The translations under genes were made by a program, and so were the position numbers. DNA of 64,000 nt from Lineus longissimus. Lineage: Eukaryota; Nemertea; Pilidiophora; Heteronemertea; Lineidae. The notes beneath the pieces are model-generated. The model saw only the letters and a list, made by a program, of their open reading frames with translations, did not search any database and was not told the DNA's origin. The stretch lies in contig NC_088322.1 in NCBI RefSeq assembly GCF_910592395.1, positions 4,273,431 through 4,337,430 on the forward strand. Direction: 5' to 3'. The number at the start of each line of letters is the position of its first letter. The stretch's first letter is position 1. Positions 54,559 to 61,513 of this stretch are shown here, one piece after another.

Positions 54559-55821
54559 ATGGCTTGTAATAACGTCAATACCAATCAGAAGGCTGTGGAG
54601 GAAATGCTGACCGAAGACTATATAAAGAAGATAAGCAGGGATAAAATCGTGAAGAACGTTGATCGTGTTTCGAAATGTGTAGAATCTATTCGAAGAGAAG
54701 TAATCCGCGACAATGTCACTGGTAAAGATTGTGGAATACGAATAGCTACGAATAAGGCAACTGATAAAATGTTTGGAAACGTATATTCAAATGATGTCGA
54801 ATTGACAGCTCAGAAACGGTTGTTGGCTCAGTTGGACTCGATGGGGGAGATAAAAATGGATAATCTGCCTAATGTGGTTTTATCTATGGACGAAGCTCAC
54901 AAGGAATTGGAAGAAATGGTCTACTGTATCGAAGATTTGTATTTTAACATGAATCCCGACAGGAGTAGTCGATATTTCGTTGACAACATACTACAACCGA
55001 TCAAGTTAATGGGCTCTACGAGCAGTGGTGAGAATAATGCTCTGAATGACAGTATTAAAGACATTGTCGACGGATTGGATTTAAGGTGTTGCAGAGGCGA
55101 AGAATGTTATTTCTATAGAAAGTATTATCCAGAACTTGAAATGTATGGACCTGTGGCACTACCAAACAGTATCGTGAGTATGGTAACTGATTTTGTGCAT
55201 GTTGTCAGTTGTTCAAGTATGTTGGACGATTATCTCGAAATACTGTGCAACGCTTTGAAACCATACACGAATAAGCAAAGGTGGATAATGGCAAAGGCGA
55301 AGAAAAATCGTGAAAAGTGCAAAAGTGATAATAATACATCTAAAAAGGGAGTTGCCGTTGAGGAGGCGGAGGAAATGTGCAGTTACAAGTGTGGGAATAA
55401 CCTTTCACGAGAAGACAACACAGTAAAGGACGACGAAGGCATATTTAGGTGTATATTCTGTTTATTAATCGAACAACAACACAATGCTGCGATAAGAGAC
55501 GTGAGAGACATTCGCGGTGACACAATTTTACTCGAAGAACAATTACATCGTAATGGTGGCATTAGTACAAACAACGATCAAGGACATGACAAAGGGCACG
55601 AAGCAGAACAAAGGCGAAAAAGGCTGAGAATACGTTTGGTTGGTTTTCGTGATTCGGATATTTTTAATTTTGGCCCTTTCGAAAACAGAACCAATTATGC
55701 CACAAAACATCTGGATGTGGGTGGTAATACGTTCACTGAACTTGAATCATTTGACTTTAGTAAAGTAACTATAGTTCGTGACCCCATAGATGGTCTTTTG
55801 AATGTCTGTGTGAAAACATAA
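54559..55821 (+). CDS. Virus-like protein with zinc-binding-type Cys pairs, 420 aa
   Basis: The start was placed at ATG 54559 (MACNNVNTNQ); ten further codons upstream open only with GTG and would overlap the divergent gene. Cys residues cluster: RCCRGEEC near 176, MCSYKC near 272 and FRCIFC near 296. The last two form C-x3-C ... C-x2-C, which could bind one zinc. The rest is charged, with a helical N-terminal half and a Lys-rich linker before the Cys cluster. A nuclear regulatory or egress-type role is conceivable, but no family was recognised. AATAAA is at 55905-55910; the gene converges on the glycoprotein-like gene. Confidence 0.7.
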   Translation: MACNNVNTNQKAVEEMLTEDYIKKISRDKIVKNVDRVSKCVESIRREVIRDNVTGKDCGIRIATNKATDKMFGNVYSNDVELTAQKRLLAQLDSMGEIKMDNLPNVVLSMDEAHKELEEMVYCIEDLYFNMNPDRSSRYFVDNILQPIKLMGSTSSGENNALNDSIKDIVDGLDLRCCRGEECYFYRKYYPELEMYGPVALPNSIVSMVTDFVHVVSCSSMLDDYLEILCNALKPYTNKQRWIMAKAKKNREKCKSDNNTSKKGVAVEEAEEMCSYKCGNNLSREDNTVKDDEGIFRCIFCLLIEQQHNAAIRDVRDIRGDTILLEEQLHRNGGISTNNDQGHDKGHEAEQRRKRLRIRLVGFRDSDIFNFGPFENRTNYATKHLDVGGNTFTELESFDFSKVTIVRDPIDGLLNVCVKT

Positions 55822-55876
55822 TGTGAAATATCGAAAAACAATTTTCGCAAAAATTTCGAAAAATATTCTAAGTCCC

Positions 55877-55932
55877 AACTTCCTGAAAATGAAGCAAAAA
55901 TGTAAATAAATGTACAAAGTCCTCACTTCCTG
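55877..55932 (-). promoter_or_regulatory. Two intergenic block motifs between convergent genes
   Basis: AAGTCCCAACTTCCTG ends at 55885, and AAGTCCTCACTTCCTG ends at 55932. Both are in the same orientation in the gap between two stop codons. Confidence 0.65.
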
Positions 55933-55947
55933 TTTCTAACATCCTGT

Positions 55948-58900
55948 TTACATTCGTTTTTTCTCATATATGATGTATTTCTTCTGGTTTTTATGGCCGT
56001 CTTTCACGATACCTGCAGCATGATAATTTGAAGCAACGCTGGAGATGGCTGCACCAGATATATACGATAAACCACTACTGTCCATTCCCTGGTAGGTGTG
56101 TTTTGCCATCAATTCTTGTCTTTCGGAATGATCTCGACCTGTCATACATAATACTATAGGCCATAGAATGATAGACGCGATTAATAAGATGAGTAAAAGT
56201 GTGTCCCGGTATTCGTTTATGAACGAGTGATATCTAATGTATGCTGATGACTTGCCGATAACCAAATAACCCGATGGAGCGAGATCTTCGGTTTTTTGAC
56301 GAACGCTGTCCACCATATTCAGTTTTTCATCCCCGAAATAAAGCGACACGACTTTCGGATCCCACACACTAGGGTTTTGTGGTAGGGCGCTTCTCCTTTG
56401 ACGTGTACGGTGTCGCTTTTCACGCAGTCTCTTCATGATTGTAACGTTGGTATGTGTAGGGTCATACCTCCAGAGACTGCTTTTTTCACGAACTGGGAGT
56501 TCGGGTTGTTTGAAAGAACCGTCCAGTGTCTTTAAGTCGGGGAAATTGGTGTCGTAAGGATAGAAAGATTGTGGTATATTGGATCTTTCTTGTCTCTTGT
56601 AACGCTGTAGGTTAATTCTATCGATTGTGTTGCCATCCATTTCTGTTAGGAAATTACTAATTGAAATTGGGTCCATGGACTCTCTGAATGACACTTCTGT
56701 CACGTGATCTCTTATTCCCGCAGACCTATGACGATGAAATCGTGTTCTTTCGACATCTTCCGGTGTGGGCACGTAGTCTTGATCGGTAGCAAGCAATACG
56801 TGAGCCGCAGTTCTTGAAAAACGTCTTCCAGAGAAATGATGATTGATACGCGTGCCACCGTGCTCCGAACTTGTCGATATTGGGTCGTGTTTCTTCCTAT
56901 GATACGAGTTATAGTAATCAGATTGCTTGTTGTCGCTTATTCGGTGACTATTGCTCACAAATTTACCGTTGGCGTCGGAAAAAGTATATTTTTCATTGCC
57001 CACGTTAAATGTTTGAACTCCGTCGCCTTTTTGACACGGCTCGATCAAATCCAATCGGCGGCTTATCTTCCTTCCGTTATCAACCACTTGAGCGTAAAAA
57101 ACACCTAAGTGTTTGTTTCGCACTTTAACAATGGGCGAAGTGAAGCACATGTCTGATAAGTAAACAGCGGCAGGTTGTAATTTGGTTTTCAAGTACATAT
57201 TAGGCACAGGCATATCGGGATAATTTAATCGCAGTGACGGAATGACGATCAGGTTTCGCCAATTTATCGTACCACATCGATGTAGGGCAACTTCGTCGCC
57301 GGATCGTTCAATTTCCACTTCGTCGTTGCCGAAAATCACTTGAGTTAGAATGCTTGGTTCGAGACGCCCCATTTTGTCGAATATCCTAGTCATATCGGTT
57401 CGATGTTGTTCTAAAGTGTTGTAAAGTCTGCCGATTAGTGTCATGAGTGATTTAGTTACGTCTTTCACGCGATCATCGCCAATACTGTTGATTTGATTGC
57501 TTTGCATGGGTACAAATGAGCCGGTGTTGATTCCAGTGTATGAACTCAAATGACCCTGTGCTGGTTGGTTTCCCGGCGTGAATCCTGTTACTACAGACGC
57601 AGGAGTTGTGCCAATTGTGGTTAATGTGGGAACACCACCCACACAAGCCCAAGTGTGACCGTAGATGTCTTGGTATGTAACTAGTGTTCCGCCGCATATC
57701 ACAGTGTCCAAGTCCGTTGCTTGTGATGTGAGTTCCTGGTTAAGCACAACGCCGTCAAATTGTGTTTCACGAAATTCTTGATGGAAACCCGTCTTTTCGA
57801 AATGGTGTTTGTTTTTAATTCTATTCCAGTCGGTTTTCCGCCTACTATTTACGGGTAGTTGAGTCGCATCAACAAATTGAATGAGAATTGTGTCATCTAT
57901 CATGTATGTTTGATGAACGGTACCAGGAGAGTCGATACATTTATTGTTATCGCCAACTATTCCTAAATCGATAGCTTCGTTCGAGTTTATTTTCTGAGTG
58001 TTGTACACTTTAAAGGAGATGGGCTCTGCAAACGAGTCGGGTGTGTCCTCTATGAAAACGTTGAGATTTTTTATGCCCTTGTTCTTAATTCCGATGTCCG
58101 TAATATGAAGGTTGTCTGTGAAGAAGTTGAAAACGGGCATTTTCGTGTACAGAGTGTACGGACAGATATCCGCTTCCATAATGGACACTATAGTATCAAC
58201 TCGGTCATTTTTGAGCCACATAACCGTTGCAGGATTGTCGTCTTGGTGATAATGACGCTGCTCGTGTTGATTTAAATTCACCCATCCGTACTTGGTAACA
58301 TCGTTTGCGTTGTAGTATCCACTGGGCATTATCTTTTCGTCCGCGTCAGGTTCTTTCAGCACTTTTAGTGGAAGTGGGCCATATTTAGAAATAAGCCGTG
58401 GTCCATAGTTGTTTGATTTGAAGGGGAAGGAATACGTAAAAGGCACGTTAGTGTCAACGATGCAATTTCTGACAAATATTCGCCCGGCAACACGATTCGG
58501 ACAATGTTTCAAGACATCTGATCGAGCGTATTTGTCAAAAATTGAATAAATCGTTGAATCGGTGACGTTTGTTCTGTACATAGATTCGCTGATTTGACCT
58601 AGACGCATTATCTCGTGCTGAAAATTTACTTTTTTAGCCGAATCGTCGTTATTGGGCGTCTGCATGCTAAAAACGGTACATTGTCTATCGTTTTTCCACT
58701 TGTAACATTCTTCCGGGTCCACTACTGTGATAATTTTCGGTAACCACGTAAATTGGATATCCCAAGCATTATCGTTGCATTTGAAAGCGACTTGGTACGT
58801 TTCAGCTTTACAGGCAAAGGCCGTGTTGAGAATGGCCTTTTTCTGATTGGGTGTGTAAACTTTGAGTTGTCCCGTTGTTTGACGTGTATTAACTAGCAAA

Positions 58901-59619
58901 CCTTGACCATGGGGCCAATCAACGTGTTCGGTCAGCTGTTGATATGTGTCTAGACTGACATAACGATGCGGTTTTTCTTCGCAGAGTTTCACATTCCTCG
59001 AATCGTGTATGTCGGCCAATATTTCAGTATTCTTGAAAAGTATGGTCATAATCGGTAAGGGACGTGTGGCAATTTTATCGTTCCTGTCCAAGTAGGCGAG
59101 GAAGTTTTGATTGAATTTCGCAGCTACCGTCATTTGTTTGTAGGCCTGTCTCGTGTTCCTTATTCGTGGAAATAAGTGATCTAAAACCTGTTGTCGTGTG
59201 ATTGTAAACGTGAATGTTAATTTCGTATCTGTGGAAACCCCTTCAGCCGACGTAATTGGACATGCGTCAAAATTTACAGCAGTGGATGGAAGTGACGGAC
59301 ACAATTTCAGCTTGGCTGCCTTATCGTAGAAAGCTTGTGCCGCCGTGTATGCTTTATCGGTTATTTTTATGTGTAACAAAATGACATTCTCCCTGGGATG
59401 GACAACATATTCATCTCCTGTTTCGGCTATGAAATTATTAGCACCCACGAGGTTATGTGCTTTTTCACCATCCGCCTTGAGTTTGCTAATTAAAACATCC
59501 GATAATTGTCGAAGATTGTATTGTAGCAACGGCGTGCCGTCACCAATAGCATTCGCAGATTGAAAGGCATAGGCGAGAAAAACAGCAAAATTACAATACA
59601 AATAATAATAAAAAGACAT
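55948..59619 (-). CDS. Type I membrane glycoprotein-like protein, 1223 aa
   Basis: ATG 59619 is followed by a signal peptide (MSFYYYLYCNFAVFLAYAFQ, cleavage probably after SANA). The long ectodomain has scattered Cys and N-glycosylation sequons (NVT near 351 and 1058). A basic furin-type site, RQRR followed by Ser, lies near residue 1071. A membrane span at about 1135-1160 (LLLILLIASIILWPIVLCM) leads to a tail of about 60 residues. This is the architecture of a viral envelope glycoprotein of fusion-protein size. No family-defining motif was recognised, so a role in entry is inference. The frame is intact over 3.7 kb, which is notable for an integrated copy. Confidence 0.8.
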   Translation of the reverse strand: MSFYYYLYCNFAVFLAYAFQSANAIGDGTPLLQYNLRQLSDVLISKLKADGEKAHNLVGANNFIAETGDEYVVHPRENVILLHIKITDKAYTAAQAFYDKAAKLKLCPSLPSTAVNFDACPITSAEGVSTDTKLTFTFTITRQQVLDHLFPRIRNTRQAYKQMTVAAKFNQNFLAYLDRNDKIATRPLPIMTILFKNTEILADIHDSRNVKLCEEKPHRYVSLDTYQQLTEHVDWPHGQGLLVNTRQTTGQLKVYTPNQKKAILNTAFACKAETYQVAFKCNDNAWDIQFTWLPKIITVVDPEECYKWKNDRQCTVFSMQTPNNDDSAKKVNFQHEIMRLGQISESMYRTNVTDSTIYSIFDKYARSDVLKHCPNRVAGRIFVRNCIVDTNVPFTYSFPFKSNNYGPRLISKYGPLPLKVLKEPDADEKIMPSGYYNANDVTKYGWVNLNQHEQRHYHQDDNPATVMWLKNDRVDTIVSIMEADICPYTLYTKMPVFNFFTDNLHITDIGIKNKGIKNLNVFIEDTPDSFAEPISFKVYNTQKINSNEAIDLGIVGDNNKCIDSPGTVHQTYMIDDTILIQFVDATQLPVNSRRKTDWNRIKNKHHFEKTGFHQEFRETQFDGVVLNQELTSQATDLDTVICGGTLVTYQDIYGHTWACVGGVPTLTTIGTTPASVVTGFTPGNQPAQGHLSSYTGINTGSFVPMQSNQINSIGDDRVKDVTKSLMTLIGRLYNTLEQHRTDMTRIFDKMGRLEPSILTQVIFGNDEVEIERSGDEVALHRCGTINWRNLIVIPSLRLNYPDMPVPNMYLKTKLQPAAVYLSDMCFTSPIVKVRNKHLGVFYAQVVDNGRKISRRLDLIEPCQKGDGVQTFNVGNEKYTFSDANGKFVSNSHRISDNKQSDYYNSYHRKKHDPISTSSEHGGTRINHHFSGRRFSRTAAHVLLATDQDYVPTPEDVERTRFHRHRSAGIRDHVTEVSFRESMDPISISNFLTEMDGNTIDRINLQRYKRQERSNIPQSFYPYDTNFPDLKTLDGSFKQPELPVREKSSLWRYDPTHTNVTIMKRLREKRHRTRQRRSALPQNPSVWDPKVVSLYFGDEKLNMVDSVRQKTEDLAPSGYLVIGKSSAYIRYHSFINEYRDTLLLILLIASIILWPIVLCMTGRDHSERQELMAKHTYQGMDSSGLSYISGAAISSVASNYHAAGIVKDGHKNQKKYIIYEKKRM

Positions 59620-59725
59620 GGTTATTACAGTATGTCGACACCAACATTGGGTGGAGGATTTATTTTATTTCATAGAAAAAACACAATTGGTAAATATGAA
59701 AAATTAGTCCCGGTTGAGAATTAGG

Positions 59726-61312
59726 TTACTCGTCTTTTTCACGCATCATGGTCTTTATACCGGTTGGATTTCTCCTTTGGAAGAGTGTGTCATAGACAAG
59801 TCTGTTTACCAAGTGGATCGTAGCCGACTTTTGTTGTACGACCCCACAGAGCACCACCACAAAGAATAATACAGCACACGCAATGTGAACGTATATCGAG
59901 TTCATGTGTTGCGGATGAAATTCTACCAGAGTTCCAATACAAATTGAAATGAAAACTACGTACGGGTAGATGAGAAGACGACTACCCAGAAATATTGCGT
60001 CGAAAACAGTGTAGCATAGACATAGAATGGTTATGACACATATAAATATGCACAAGACAGTTTCGGTAAAGAGAACGTTGGGTGGCGTGATGCCTTGTAC
60101 GAGAGACGGTACGTTATTGGCTACGCTGTGTAGATGGGCAAACACCAATGTTGCATCTATAGCGTTAATTAGTGCAACGAGCCCAAACGAGTAGAATCCG
60201 GTTTCATAGAAGAAAAACATTACGGTAGAATAAGTGTTGTTGAGCCTGAAATAGTGATCGCCCGTTTTACCACTGACAATGTCGTACTGAGACTTGGCGT
60301 CTACAATTTGTGCATCTTTACTAATATTGATAGTGGTGGAAGAGGACTTTGATCTTTTTTTCGTACCGCTGGAGGACGTTTCTTTCGAAAATACAGTATC
60401 TTCTTCGTCCCCAGAGTCCAAGGGGATATTGTGATCAATGCGTTTGTACTTTTTATGTCTGTGACGGCTCATTTTCACCTTAACCCAGTCTATAACGCCG
60501 TATAAAGGTAAGCCAACTTTACGAGCCAGCTCCTTTTCAAGTTGGTCGGGCGGCAGGAGACACGCCACCTTCATCATACGAATCACATCTTTTCGGTGGA
60601 AATATACAGCTAAGAGAGCGTGGAATAGAAATGCAGCCCAGAAACAGATGAACGACGCTGTAATGACGTTTTCAAAGTTTTTGTTGTTTTCCAAATATGC
60701 GTTCATGAGCTTGTAGTAGCCTGTTATGCCAGTATCGTGGTAAACTACGCCTTTCATGGGCTTAACGCTAAGATTATCCGTAGCTAGGGTTAACGTGTCT
60801 CTTGGAATGGCGTATTGGCCGACTTGAAAAGATTCCGGCCCAGCATTGCGATAATTGAAGATACGTTTTCGTTGATCACTCAAATACGATCCGCTAGCAT
60901 AGAACGTACGTATGGACGAGCCTAAGGCAAAAAACGCCATAGACACAATGTCCCACGTGAAACTTAGTGGACTTTGTTCCATCATTGACTTGAAATACCA
61001 AGCAACCTGTCCCAACTTTTTCTTTCTACCCTTTTCCGTGTTGTCCATGACATTTTTAACGAAATCCTCGTAGTTTTTTCGATATCCACACGAGAAGTAG
61101 ACGATTTTCGTGAGGGTAGCCATAAGAAGAAATACCGGGATAAACAGTTGCACGAAACAGTAGCCTTTCGTATTGAGAATCGACAAAACGGGCACGAAAC
61201 TGTCATTTCTCGCAACCCTCATCTGCTGGAAGAGCTTATAGCCTTTCCGGTAGAAATCCAAGTTTCTAGACGATACGATGTCGTGAGACACGTACTCTCC
61301 ACCGTAAATCAT
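59726..61312 (-). CDS. Seven-span membrane protein, 528 aa
   Basis: ATG 61312 (MIYGGEYVSHD) is the first in frame. Hydrophobic segments lie at about 52-74, 117-132, 215-237, 362-384, 415-436, 446-466 and 473-493. The loop at about 240-360 is charged, with a basic patch (SRHRHKKYKR) and Ser/Thr/Lys run, probably cytosolic. The number and size of spans recall multi-spanning envelope proteins of large DNA viruses, such as glycoprotein M of herpesviruses, but I see no specific similarity. It lies directly downstream of the glycoprotein-like gene start (106 bp), in tandem. AATAAA-type signals on the minus strand lie at about 59661-59672. Confidence 0.75.
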   Translation of the reverse strand: MIYGGEYVSHDIVSSRNLDFYRKGYKLFQQMRVARNDSFVPVLSILNTKGYCFVQLFIPVFLLMATLTKIVYFSCGYRKNYEDFVKNVMDNTEKGRKKKLGQVAWYFKSMMEQSPLSFTWDIVSMAFFALGSSIRTFYASGSYLSDQRKRIFNYRNAGPESFQVGQYAIPRDTLTLATDNLSVKPMKGVVYHDTGITGYYKLMNAYLENNKNFENVITASFICFWAAFLFHALLAVYFHRKDVIRMMKVACLLPPDQLEKELARKVGLPLYGVIDWVKVKMSRHRHKKYKRIDHNIPLDSGDEEDTVFSKETSSSGTKKRSKSSSTTINISKDAQIVDAKSQYDIVSGKTGDHYFRLNNTYSTVMFFFYETGFYSFGLVALINAIDATLVFAHLHSVANNVPSLVQGITPPNVLFTETVLCIFICVITILCLCYTVFDAIFLGSRLLIYPYVVFISICIGTLVEFHPQHMNSIYVHIACAVLFFVVVLCGVVQQKSATIHLVNRLVYDTLFQRRNPTGIKTMMREKDE

Positions 61313-61375
61313 GATTGCTTCGCTGTGTCACTTTTTGAAAAAAATGATGAAAATTTCGAAAATTTTTCTAAGTCC

Positions 61376-61504
61376 AACACTTCTTGTTCGTGAATAATTT
61401 CTAAACCAGGAAGTTAAAAATACGTTTGTAAAACGTTGAAATTTTTCAATGTCCCGACTTCCTGTTCGGAAACCATTCTGTAATATCACTTTCAACAGGA
61501 AGTT
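61376..61504. promoter_or_regulatory. Intergenic cluster of four block motifs
   Basis: The gap before the 528-residue gene holds a degenerate AAGTCCAACACTTCTTG (ending about 61386), CAGGAAGTT (61407-61415), GACTTCCTG (61456-61464) and CAGGAAGTTGGACTT (from 61496). This is the densest cluster in the block, upstream of one gene and just past the stop of the next. Confidence 0.65.
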
Positions 61505-61513
61505 GGACTTGGT

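Noticed and set aside
59726-61312. Firm identification as herpesvirus glycoprotein M
   Set aside because: Only the number of membrane spans is suggestive; no sequence similarity could be seen by eye.
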